This document shows positions 1 through 5,466 of a stretch of DNA of 5,797 nucleotides, piece by piece. The DNA lies in NCBI GenBank assembly GCA_002385805.1, contig DGEF01000061.1, forward strand, positions 6,687 through 12,483. Direction: 5' to 3'. Source of the DNA: Peptococcaceae bacterium UBA3933. GTDB taxonomy: Bacteria; Bacillota; Peptococcia; Peptococcales; BICA1-8. Below the pieces are notes generated by a model, which was not told the origin of the DNA, did no database searches, and worked only from the letters and a program-made list of their open reading frames with translations. Both the position numbers and the translations under genes were made by a program. The stretch's first letter is position 1. Every line of letters begins with the position of its first letter.

Positions 1-191
1 TCAGGATAAAGTTTATTAGCCAGCCTTACTCCTTCTTCTTCCATTGCTCCCCCTGCACCATTAGCACCAGTGATAGGCTCAAAAATTCCAATCTTGATTA
101 CTTCTTCATCAACTTGTTGGCTATTTTCTTGGGCTTGTTCTTGTGGTTTTTCTTTATCTCCACTACAAGCTGAAAATACTAATAATGACAT
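1..191 (-). CDS. Branched-chain amino acid ABC transporter substrate-binding lipoprotein, N-terminal part (runs off the window; 5' end probably damaged)
   Basis: About 63 codons are visible from an ATG at 191. The reading opens MSLLVFSAC, which looks like the end of a lipoprotein signal peptide with a lipobox cysteine at residue 9. A Gln/Glu-rich linker follows to about residue 30. Then comes the start of a type I periplasmic-binding fold, with IKIGIFEPITGANGAGG followed by a helix ending in LANKLYP. This matches the start of mature LivK/LivJ-type proteins, which are anchored outside the membrane and hand branched-chain amino acids or related ligands to an ABC permease. The signal peptide lacks the usual Lys/Arg n-region and most of its hydrophobic core. 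An in-frame ATG at 212 would add only MGGVGHI, which does not restore it, and a TAA lies in frame at 231-233. GGGAGGGG and AGGTGG upstream could serve as ribosome binding sites. The family call is fairly sure. Whether the gene is still functional is doubtful. Confidence 0.72.
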   Translation of the reverse strand, partial: MSLLVFSACSGDKEKPQEQAQENSQQVDEEVIKIGIFEPITGANGAGGAMEEEGVRLANKLYP

Positions 192-230
192 GATGTGACC
201 TACCCCTCCCATATGTCCACCTGATGTGGA
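191..230. other. Possible insertion-sequence end or rearrangement scar at the livK-like 5' end
   Basis: On the plus strand the stretch begins TGATGTGACCTACCCC and continues to GTCCACCTGATGTGGA. The TG...TGACC...GTCCA layout resembles terminal inverted repeats of IS3-type elements. It is more GC-rich than the AT-rich DNA beyond it. It starts exactly where the signal-peptide coding similarity of the livK-like gene stops. A 7-bp direct repeat (TGATGTG) lies at 191-197 and 222-228. No transposase and no second end are visible, so this is a resemblance rather than an identification. Confidence 0.3.
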
Positions 231-311
231 TTAATATCTACATACAGTAGACTACCATTTTCTTAAAAGTAAAGCAATAGAAATTTTGATTATATATTAA
301 AAATTATCCAG

Positions 312-344
312 ATTATTTAGTTAAATTATTTAGTTAAATTATTT
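312..344. repeat. 13-bp AT-rich tandem repeat, about 2.5 copies
   Basis: The unit ATTATTTAGTTAA occurs at 312-324 and 325-337, followed by a partial third copy, ATTATTT, at 338-344. It lies between the korC terminator and the livK-like gene. It could be simple slippage in AT-rich DNA, or an UP-like element or protein-binding site for the livK-like gene. A TATAAT-like hexamer lies further downstream on the minus strand but has no good -35 partner. Function is unknown. Confidence 0.6.
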
Positions 345-353
345 TTGTTAGTA

Positions 354-381
354 AAAAAATGCACCCTAAGGTGCATTTTTT
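354..381 (-). terminator. Intrinsic terminator of the kor operon
   Basis: A perfect 12-bp inverted repeat (AAAAAATGCACC at 354-365, GGTGCATTTTTT at 370-381) encloses a 4-nt loop. On the minus strand the hairpin is followed by its T-run, directly after korC. The korC stop codon (380-382) lies inside the outer A/T part of the stem. The A and T tracts on both sides would let it act in both directions. Confidence 0.9.
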
Positions 382-925
382 AAACAACATGTTTTTCAGC
401 CCACTGCCAACCGATTTCCATTGCTTTTATATTCAATTCTTCTGTGCCTTTGGGAATCCTATTTAAAACAGCTTCTTTCAAATATTCAAAGTCTACAACT
501 TTAGTTAAGCCAACTACAGCGGACAGGGCCAAGATATTTGCCGTTAAGATATTTCCTACATCTTCCTTGGCAAGTTTCGTAATTGGAATTTCAACGACTC
601 TTGCCTTCTCGTTATTAAAATCAGAAATTAAACTTGAGTCAATTATAATTAAACCATTTTCTTTTATTTCCGATCCATATTTATTAGCTGGCTGAGGTGA
701 CATGGCCAGTAATACATTAGGAATTACAACCTTAGGATAGTTAATTTGTTTTTCATCAATGATAACTTCAGCTTTACTGGCACCACCACGTGCTTCGGGA
801 CCATAACTTTGAGATTGTACAACCTCTTTTCCTGCTAACACGGCGGCTTCTGCTAAAATAATTCCGGCAGTAATTAAACCTTGTCCCCCTGTTCCACTTA
901 ACCTAAATTCCCATCTTTTACTCAT
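380..925 (-). CDS. korC: 2-oxoacid:ferredoxin oxidoreductase, gamma subunit (KorC/OorC/VorC-like)
   Basis: A 181-residue protein, normal for the stand-alone gamma subunit of four-subunit 2-oxoacid:ferredoxin oxidoreductases. The family signature is clear: a glycine-rich GTGGQGLITAG at residues 11-21 and the SYGPEARGGAS segment at 40-50. The gamma domain packs against the alpha and beta subunits and, in structures of related enzymes, contributes to CoA-dependent catalysis. It works in the cytoplasm as part of the complex that oxidises a 2-oxoacid to acyl-CoA and CO2 while reducing ferredoxin. The ATG at 925 overlaps the korB stop by 4 bp (ATGA), and AAAGGAGG sits 7 nt upstream, so translation is probably coupled. 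It is the last gene of the operon and runs straight into a strong terminator. No key motif is missing. The substrate (2-oxoglutarate or a branched-chain oxoacid) cannot be read from this subunit. Confidence 0.93.
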   Translation of the reverse strand: MSKRWEFRLSGTGGQGLITAGIILAEAAVLAGKEVVQSQSYGPEARGGASKAEVIIDEKQINYPKVVIPNVLLAMSPQPANKYGSEIKENGLIIIDSSLISDFNNEKARVVEIPITKLAKEDVGNILTANILALSAVVGLTKVVDFEYLKEAVLNRIPKGTEELNIKAMEIGWQWAEKHVV

Positions 926-1746
926 TGTTCCGCCTCCTTTCGGAGTTTGGCAATTAATTTATCATATTCCTCGGTAAATTCTGGGGCAGGCTTATTATGC
1001 AGTTCTCCAATTAGGAATTTTCCTTCTAATTTTTCCGGCGGAAGTTTTTGAGCAGCTTTTACATTAATAGCCGCTGTTTTTTGTAACTCCAACATTTTAG
1101 CGGCATTACCTAATTTATTTCTCCGACCAAAAGATGTTGGACACATACTAATTGCTTCAATTAATGAGAATCCTTTATTATTAATACCGGCGATTATTAA
1201 ATCTTTTAGTAATTTATCATGATAAGCCGTTCCCCTTCCCACATAACTAGCTCCGGCTGCTATGGCTAATGTAGGAATGTCGAAATTCCTTTCTACGTTA
1301 CCATAGGGAGAAGTAGTTGCTTTACTTCCGGTAGGAGTTAAGGGAGAGTATTGGCCACCGGTCATACCGTAAATATTATTGTTAAAGAGTATAACATTTA
1401 GATCAATATTTCTCCTTGCAGCATGAATAAAGTGGTTACCACCAATTGCAGTGGCGTCACCGTCACCGGTTATTACAAAAACATTTAGTTCTGGATTGGC
1501 TAATTTAATTCCTGTGGCAAAAGCTAAAGCACGACCGTGAATAGTATGACAGGTATCAAAGTTCATATATCCCGGAGCTCTGGAAGAACAACCTATTCCG
1601 GAGACAATAACGGTTTTATCCATATCAATCCCAGATTCTTTAATAGCTTCAGCAATTGCTCTCATAATTATTCCGTGACCACAGCCTGGACACCAAATAT
1701 GAGGCAATTTCTCCATTCTGAAAAGTTCTTGTAAGTCCGGTCGCAT
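922..1746 (-). CDS. korB: 2-oxoacid:ferredoxin oxidoreductase, beta subunit (TPP-binding; KorB/OorB/VorB-like)
   Basis: A 274-residue beta subunit, the usual length for the family. This subunit holds the thiamine diphosphate cofactor. The TPP motif begins with GDG at residues 94-96 and closes with the NNN run at 122-124, about 28 residues later, as expected. Other family marks are WCPGCGHG (18-25), SGIGCSSR (49-56), the HTIHGRALAFATG segment (67-79) and YGMTGGQYSPLTP (126-138). The cysteines at 19 and 22 in the CPGC motif, and one at 53, occupy positions that in related pyruvate-type enzymes contribute to a [4Fe-4S] cluster. The ATG directly follows the korA TAG stop, with GGGAGGTG 6 nt upstream. 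It forms the catalytic heart of the complex together with KorA. The family is certain. The substrate is not: both 2-oxoglutarate and 3-methyl-2-oxobutanoate enzymes share these motifs. Confidence 0.95.
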   Translation of the reverse strand: MRPDLQELFRMEKLPHIWCPGCGHGIIMRAIAEAIKESGIDMDKTVIVSGIGCSSRAPGYMNFDTCHTIHGRALAFATGIKLANPELNVFVITGDGDATAIGGNHFIHAARRNIDLNVILFNNNIYGMTGGQYSPLTPTGSKATTSPYGNVERNFDIPTLAIAAGASYVGRGTAYHDKLLKDLIIAGINNKGFSLIEAISMCPTSFGRRNKLGNAAKMLELQKTAAINVKAAQKLPPEKLEGKFLIGELHNKPAPEFTEEYDKLIAKLRKEAEQ

Positions 1747-2883
1747 CTATAACACCTCCCTGACTTTAGCAATTATTTCATCGGGAGTAATCGGTTCGCT
1801 ATTTGCTTTAAATAAACCGCTGGTTTTACATTTATCTTTACAAATCCGTTCAACTTCCAAATATAATTGACCATAATTCATTTCCGGAACAATTACCCCT
1901 TTAACATTTGCAGCTAACCTAGCTAAAGCTTCTTCAGGGAAGGGCCAAATAGTTATGGGCCTGAATAAACCGACTTTAATCCCTGCTTCCCGTAACTTTT
2001 CTACGGCATCCAGAGCTGATCTGGCTGTACTACCATATGCTACTATTAATACTTCAGCATCATCTGTACTCTCTTCTTGCCAGAGTAAAATTTCTTCTTT
2101 ATATTTATCTAATTTGGACATTAATCTATTCATAAGTTTTTCCACTAAGGCAGGCTTAGTGGTAGGAAAGCCAGTTTCATCATGGTGTAAACCGGTTACA
2201 TGCCATTTATAACCTGTTCCATAATCAGCCATTTCCGGAATAAGACTTTCATCGGTACGATAGGGTTTATAATCACCGGGCTTAGTGGAGGGGCGTTTTC
2301 TGTCCACAATTTCGATATCTTCTTTATTCGGTAAAATAACTTTTTCCCGCATATGACCAATTATTTCATCTAAGAGGACATAAACCGGTGTTCTAAATTT
2401 TTCAGCAAAATTTACAGCTTTAACTGTTAAATCAAAACATTCTTTAACAGTGGCTGGACATAAAGCTATGATAGGATGGTCACCGTGAGTACCCCAACGG
2501 GCTTGCATTATGTCACCCTGGGCAGTTGAAGTAGGACCACCCGTACTTGGTCCCAATCTCTGTACGTTAACAATAACACAGGGAATTTCCGCCATACTTG
2601 CATAACCGATAGCTTCCTGTTTTAAAGATATACCTGGACCACTACTGGCAGTTAAAACTTTTTTACCAGTCAGAGAAGCTCCTAAAATGCAGGCCATACT
2701 GCCAATCTCATCTTCCATTTGAATAAACTTGCCGCCAATTTTCGGAAGTTCTTCCGACATTATTTCAGCAATTTCTGTGGAAGGAGTGATGGGATAACCG
2801 GCAAAAAATGTAACTCCTGCCGCAATTGCACCTTCAGCACAAGCCTGATTACCCTGGATAAGTCTTGCCTTGTTTACGGTCAT
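1747..2883 (-). CDS. korA: 2-oxoacid:ferredoxin oxidoreductase, alpha subunit (KorA/OorA/VorB-like)
   Basis: A 378-residue alpha subunit of the stand-alone type, with no gamma domain fused in front. Residues 1-190 form the pyrimidine-binding domain, with GYPITPST (29-36), the acidic QMEDEIGSM (55-63), TASSGPGISLK (78-88), QRLGPSTGGPTSTAQGD (108-124) and RWGTHGDHP (129-137). The C-terminal part holds the transketolase C-terminal-like domain, with VAYGSTARS (281-289), GLFRPITIWPFPEE (305-318) and PEMNYGQL (333-340). The protein pairs with KorB, and the TPP site lies at their interface. The ATG at 2883 overlaps the korD stop (ATGA), with GAGGAGGG just upstream. Proteins of this kind are named either 2-oxoglutarate oxidoreductase alpha or 3-methyl-2-oxobutanoate dehydrogenase VorB. 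The D-A-B-C order matches known oorDABC operons, which favours 2-oxoglutarate. The livK-like neighbour would fit a branched-chain substrate. I leave the substrate open. Confidence 0.94.
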   Translation of the reverse strand: MTVNKARLIQGNQACAEGAIAAGVTFFAGYPITPSTEIAEIMSEELPKIGGKFIQMEDEIGSMACILGASLTGKKVLTASSGPGISLKQEAIGYASMAEIPCVIVNVQRLGPSTGGPTSTAQGDIMQARWGTHGDHPIIALCPATVKECFDLTVKAVNFAEKFRTPVYVLLDEIIGHMREKVILPNKEDIEIVDRKRPSTKPGDYKPYRTDESLIPEMADYGTGYKWHVTGLHHDETGFPTTKPALVEKLMNRLMSKLDKYKEEILLWQEESTDDAEVLIVAYGSTARSALDAVEKLREAGIKVGLFRPITIWPFPEEALARLAANVKGVIVPEMNYGQLYLEVERICKDKCKTSGLFKANSEPITPDEIIAKVREVL

Positions 2884-3083
2884 TTTTTATCCCTCCTCAC
2901 AAAAATTACATAATCGGGACAGTGCGCTTCACATATTCCGCACTTAGTACACTTGTCGGGATCGGACATATAAACCTTACCTAGCTTGTCACCTGCAAGA
3001 GCCTTTCTAGGACAGATGGCATAACAAATACCGCAGGCTTTACAATGTTTAAGGTTAATGTCCAGTGGCAATTCACCCAACAC
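2880..3083 (-). CDS. korD: 2-oxoacid:ferredoxin oxidoreductase, delta subunit (2x[4Fe-4S] ferredoxin; KorD/OorD/VorD-like)
   Basis: A 67-residue ferredoxin-like subunit with two complete CxxCxxCxxxCP motifs: cysteines 14, 17, 20, 24 and cysteines 45, 48, 51, 55. It therefore carries two [4Fe-4S] clusters, which pass electrons from the KorAB active site to soluble ferredoxin. The start is a GTG at 3083, with AGGAGG 5 nt upstream. A TAG codon in frame immediately before it rules out a longer protein, and the next Met is at residue 39, after the first cluster motif. It is the first gene of the operon and overlaps korA by 4 bp. A single short ferredoxin encoded directly before an OorA-type alpha subunit is the standard layout of the four-subunit enzymes. 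All eight cysteines are present. Confidence 0.92.
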   Translation of the reverse strand: MLGELPLDINLKHCKACGICYAICPRKALAGDKLGKVYMSDPDKCTKCGICEAHCPDYVIFVRRDKK

Positions 3084-3102
3084 CTACACCTCCTATAATT
3101 TT

Positions 3103-3131
3103 CTTTGTATTAGCCATATAGCCATACAAAG
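3103..3131. promoter_or_regulatory. Inverted repeat with tandem 8-bp duplication in the kor leader
   Basis: A perfect 8-bp inverted repeat (CTTTGTAT at 3103-3110, ATACAAAG at 3124-3131) flanks a 13-nt loop. The sequence TAGCCATA is repeated head to tail at 3111-3118 and 3119-3126, and the second copy runs into the right arm. It lies about 9 nt upstream of the korD ribosome binding site and downstream of the candidate promoter, so it is probably transcribed. It could be a regulator's operator or an mRNA hairpin. It has no T-run and is not a terminator. Confidence 0.45.
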
Positions 3132-3157
3132 TTGATATTAAATAAACTCGTAATTCT

Positions 3158-3187
3158 ATTCTATACTAAAATGATAAATTCCTGCAA
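3158..3187 (-). promoter_or_regulatory. Candidate sigma-A promoter of the kor operon
   Basis: On the minus strand TTGCAG (3187-3182) is followed after 18 nt by TAGAAT (3163-3158), or after 16 nt by TATAGA (3165-3160). Either pair gives a fair -35/-10 promoter, with a start point near 3150 and a leader of roughly 65-70 nt that contains the inverted repeat at 3103-3131. Other AT-rich hexamers in the gap could also serve, so confidence is moderate. Confidence 0.45.
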
Positions 3188-3250
3188 AATATTTTAAAGT
3201 TGTTTAAATATTAAAAAAAAGGTAAATATTAAAATAAGTGTTAGATATTT

Positions 3251-4258
3251 TTAAAGTGAAAAATGATTATATCCTTTTTTCGTTAAGCTAATTACTTTTT
3301 TGTTAATGTCTAAATAAACACCCTTTTCTTCAATAACTTCACCAATTATATATAAAGGTTTATTTAATTTTTTTTCAAATATATCCTGTAAACCCTCTTT
3401 TGCCTCAGGACTTATAGTTCCTATAAGTTGAAAATCTTCACCGCCTGCTAAAGCCCAATCTAAAGGGTCTTTATTTATTAATTTCCCCAACAATTCTGCT
3501 TCCGGAGAAATAGGTATTTTATGAGCGTATAATTTAATCCCCAACTGACTGGCTTCCGCAATTTCGTTAGCCTCACTGGCTAATCCATCACTGATATCAT
3601 TGAGTGCATGGACTCCCGGCAATAAATTTAATACTTTAATTTCTTCCAAACAAGGTTCAGGTAATAAGTGTTTTTGCAAGAGTTTTGCTTCTACGTAATG
3701 GGGAATAAAATCATACTCATTTAAGATCAACTCCAATCCTGCAGCTGAATCACCTAAAGGACCAGTTACAAAAATAAAGTCACCTTTTCGAGCATGTGAG
3801 CGTAAATGTAAGTGTTCTTTTTTTACCTGCCCCAAAACACTAACATTAATAAAGAATTTTTGGGGGCTGGAAACTGTATCTCCGCCAATAATATTTACTC
3901 CATACTTTTGGCAAATATTTTTAATCCCGGAGTATAACTGGTCAATTTCCTCTAACTTTATGTCAGGAGGAATGCCCAGAGAAATTAAAATAGCAGTAGG
4001 CCACCCCCCCATAGCGGCAATATCACTAAAATTAACAGCAACTGATTTATAACCGATTTGAAAAGGTGTACTTTTCCCTTTTATAAAATGAATATCTTCA
4101 ACCAACGTATCACAAGCCGCTAAAAGGTAATTTTCCTCATTCCAGGGTAAAACGGCAGTATCATCACCAATCCCTATAATTAAATTATTATCATTAAATA
4201 TTGAATTGCTGGTTAAACGCGTTATTAACCCGAATTCTCCAATATCTTTTAAATTCAT
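3251..4258 (-). CDS. thiL: Thiamine-monophosphate kinase
   Basis: A 335-residue ThiL, a typical length. It uses ATP to turn thiamine monophosphate into thiamine diphosphate (TPP), the last step of the pathway, in the cytoplasm. The PurM/AIR-synthase-like fold is marked in order by GIGDDTAV (29-36), DTLVEDIHF (50-58), NFSDIAAMGG (76-85), GGDT (125-128), VTGPLGDSAAG (164-174), NDISDGL (220-226) and AGGEDF (271-276). The aspartates in these motifs bind Mg2+ and the nucleotide in studied members, and all appear intact. AAAGGG lies 9 nt before the ATG and overlaps the end of the decayed small ORF upstream. thiD precedes it on the same strand with a 182-bp gap, so both may share the riboswitch-controlled transcript. 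I see no convincing terminator after it, only AT-rich sequence, so some read-through into the kor operon is possible. Confidence 0.95.
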   Translation of the reverse strand: MNLKDIGEFGLITRLTSNSIFNDNNLIIGIGDDTAVLPWNEENYLLAACDTLVEDIHFIKGKSTPFQIGYKSVAVNFSDIAAMGGWPTAILISLGIPPDIKLEEIDQLYSGIKNICQKYGVNIIGGDTVSSPQKFFINVSVLGQVKKEHLHLRSHARKGDFIFVTGPLGDSAAGLELILNEYDFIPHYVEAKLLQKHLLPEPCLEEIKVLNLLPGVHALNDISDGLASEANEIAEASQLGIKLYAHKIPISPEAELLGKLINKDPLDWALAGGEDFQLIGTISPEAKEGLQDIFEKKLNKPLYIIGEVIEEKGVYLDINKKVISLTKKGYNHFSL

Positions 4259-4263
4259 CCAGA

Positions 4264-4425
4264 TTAACCCTTTCTTATTTTTGCTCTTTTTTCAATTATT
4301 TCTACCTTTAAATTTTTAAATTCGTCCAATAAAGCCTGTTTACCTGTACATAAAGTAATATTTGCACATTCACCGATGGTTACAGTATTTGTAATATGAT
4401 GAACTTAAGGTTTTCCTAAGGTCAT
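4264..4425 (-). pseudogene. Decayed small ORF between thiD and thiL (unknown function)
   Basis: A reading frame of about 53 codons starts at ATG 4425 (MTLGKP), meets a TAA at 4407-4405, then stays open for 46 codons to a TAA at 4266-4264. The open part reads like a real protein: it contains TIGECANITLCTGKQALL, then a charged helix (DEFKNLKVEIIEKR) and a basic end. The only ATG lies before the internal stop, and no ATG, GTG or TTG lies early in the downstream part. No good ribosome binding site precedes the ATG. The stop sits 5 nt before thiL, whose ribosome binding site overlaps the end of this frame, a layout typical of a coupled upstream gene. This suggests a small gene, or the tail of a larger one, lost by mutation. 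I do not recognise the family. TAA is not a selenocysteine codon. It could also be a chance frame. Confidence 0.4.
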
Positions 4426-4440
4426 CTAATTACTTATAGA

Positions 4441-5256
4441 TCATAAATCATTAATTTCATCAACTTTTTCCGGAAGATAATAGAAATGTCTTACCGGCCC
4501 GCTTCCCTGTCCTATCTGCAAATCTTTTCCGTATTTCAAAGCCTTACTTAAATATTTTTTTGCCGCAGCAACTGCTTCCTCCACCTGATAGCCATTGGCT
4601 AAATATGTAGCAATCGCTGCTGATAAAGTACAGCCGGTACCATGAGTATTTGGGGTAGATATTCGTTCTGCCGTAAATTCTTTAAAATTAAGTCCGTCAT
4701 ACAATATATCAATAGCTTTACCGGGTAAATGTCCACCCTTAACTAATACATATTGAGGCCCTAAATCATAAATTATTTTCGCAGCTTCCTTCATTTCTTC
4801 TAGATCTGTTACCGGTTTTTCAGCTAACACACTTGCTTCCCTCATATTCGGCGTAACCAGGTAAGCCAAGGGTAGTAAAGTATTTTTAAGACTATTAATT
4901 GCTTCTTTTTCTAAAAGAAGATCTCCACTGGTCGCTACCATTACTGGGTCCACTACTAACTTTTCCAATTTATATTCTTTGACTTTTTCAGCTACAGCGA
5001 CGATAATTTCTGAATTAGCCAGCATCCCCGTTTTCGCAGCACTTATTTTCAAATCTGACAATACTGAATCCATTTGCTTGGCAATAAATTCACCGGGAAG
5101 ATTGAAAACCCCTTGTACTCCTAAGGTGTTTTGAGCAGTTACGGAGGTTAGGACACTTGCTGCATAGCCCCCTAAAGCGGAAATTGTTTTTATATCAGCT
5201 TGTATCCCTGCACCTCCCCCGGAATCAGAACCGGCAATAGTTAATACTTGAAACAT
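4441..5256 (-). CDS. thiD: Hydroxymethylpyrimidine/phosphomethylpyrimidine kinase
   Basis: A 271-residue ThiD, full length for this ribokinase-family enzyme. It phosphorylates 4-amino-5-hydroxymethyl-2-methylpyrimidine (HMP) and then HMP-phosphate, supplying HMP-PP for thiamine phosphate synthesis. Visible motifs are IAGSDSGGGAGIQADIKT (7-24, substrate and phosphate contacts), TSVTAQNT (37-44), VVDPVMVATSG (101-111), TPNMREA (135-141), VLVKGGH (170-176) and the anion-hole/catalytic TPNTHGTGCTLS (201-212), with Cys209 in the GTGC motif. The ATG at 5256 has GGAG 8 nt upstream. It follows a TPP riboswitch and terminator, which confirms the thiamine role and excludes a pyridoxal kinase reading. 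There is no C-terminal ThiE or ThiN-like fusion. Expression should fall when TPP is plentiful. Confidence 0.96.
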   Translation of the reverse strand: MFQVLTIAGSDSGGGAGIQADIKTISALGGYAASVLTSVTAQNTLGVQGVFNLPGEFIAKQMDSVLSDLKISAAKTGMLANSEIIVAVAEKVKEYKLEKLVVDPVMVATSGDLLLEKEAINSLKNTLLPLAYLVTPNMREASVLAEKPVTDLEEMKEAAKIIYDLGPQYVLVKGGHLPGKAIDILYDGLNFKEFTAERISTPNTHGTGCTLSAAIATYLANGYQVEEAVAAAKKYLSKALKYGKDLQIGQGSGPVRHFYYLPEKVDEINDL

Positions 5257-5271
5257 TTATCTCACTCCTTT

Positions 5272-5304
5272 AAAAAAATAAAACACAAACGGAAAGTTTG
5301 TGTT
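5272..5304 (-). terminator. Riboswitch-controlled intrinsic terminator before thiD
   Basis: On the minus strand a perfect 9-bp stem (AACACAAAC with GTTTGTGTT, at 5304-5296 and 5290-5282) has a 5-nt loop, TTTCC. It is followed by TTATTTTTTT and then the thiD ribosome binding site. The loop plus the end of the left arm (ACTTTCC, 5297-5291) is fully complementary to GGAAAGT in the 3' strand of the aptamer (5325-5319). This gives a plausible antiterminator pairing: TPP binding locks GGAAAGT in the aptamer and lets the terminator form. Confidence 0.88.
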
Positions 5305-5316
5305 AATCAATAACTG

Positions 5317-5405
5317 CTACTTTCCTCCGCTGGCATTACCCAGTTCAGGTTCAAGGGTCAAAGGCCTAAAGCCTTACTCTCAGCTCGCTTGAGCTCCCCT
5401 AGTAG
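5317..5405 (-). promoter_or_regulatory. TPP riboswitch aptamer (THI box)
   Basis: Read on the minus strand, the sequence carries the conserved THI-box blocks in order. It opens with ACTAGGGGAGC, then CTGAGAG (5383-5377), which begins the pyrimidine-binding part. A variable stem, AAGGC/GCCTT, follows. Next come ACCCTTGAACCTGA and CTGGGTAATGCCAGCGGAGGAAAGT, the pyrophosphate-binding arm and the closing strand. The P1 helix closes with CTACT (5405-5401) against AGTAG (5321-5317). It binds thiamine diphosphate in the nascent mRNA. Placed between a promoter and a terminator before thiD, it should stop transcription when TPP is abundant. The next genes, thiD and thiL, agree with this. Confidence 0.97.
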
Positions 5406-5438
5406 AATTTTTAAGTTGAAATTTTACTCTTAATAATA

Positions 5439-5466
5439 ATTATAACTATCTTCTTACAAAAAACAA
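5439..5466 (-). promoter_or_regulatory. Candidate sigma-A promoter for thiD
   Basis: On the minus strand TTGTTT (5466-5461) is followed after 16 nt by a perfect TATAAT (5444-5439). Transcription would start near 5432, about 27 nt before the aptamer. The -35 box lies in the T-run of the upstream TRAP permease terminator, so the same bases seem to serve both signals. Confidence 0.65.

Noticed and set aside
312..344. CRISPR-like array
   Set aside because: The 13-bp copies are directly abutting with no spacers, and no cas genes are present.
444..695. Plus-strand open frame of 83 codons opposite korC
   Set aside because: It lies wholly antisense to a clear gamma subunit gene, has no protein family features and has no good ribosome binding site.
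1537..1734. Plus-strand open frame of 65 codons opposite korB
   Set aside because: It is antisense to conserved TPP-domain coding sequence, with composition typical of a shadow frame.
1955..2212. Plus-strand open frame of 85 codons opposite korA
   Set aside because: It is antisense to the conserved C-terminal domain of KorA, with no recognisable motif or start signal.
2719..2913. Plus-strand cysteine-containing open frame opposite the korA start
   Set aside because: The cysteines do not form a cluster motif, and the frame mirrors the KorA pyrimidine domain.
3206..3234. Two copies of AAATATTAAAA after thiL as a functional repeat or terminator
   Set aside because: Such short, very AT-rich direct repeats are expected by chance in this gap, and they do not form a GC-bearing stem.
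4405..4407. Recoding of the stop in the thiD-thiL small ORF, for example as selenocysteine
   Set aside because: The codon is TAA, not TGA, and no SECIS-like hairpin follows it.
4401..4425. Hairpin CCTTAGG-AAAA-CCTTAAG after thiD as a terminator
   Set aside because: The stem is imperfect, with a bulge and mismatches, and no T-run follows on the minus strand.
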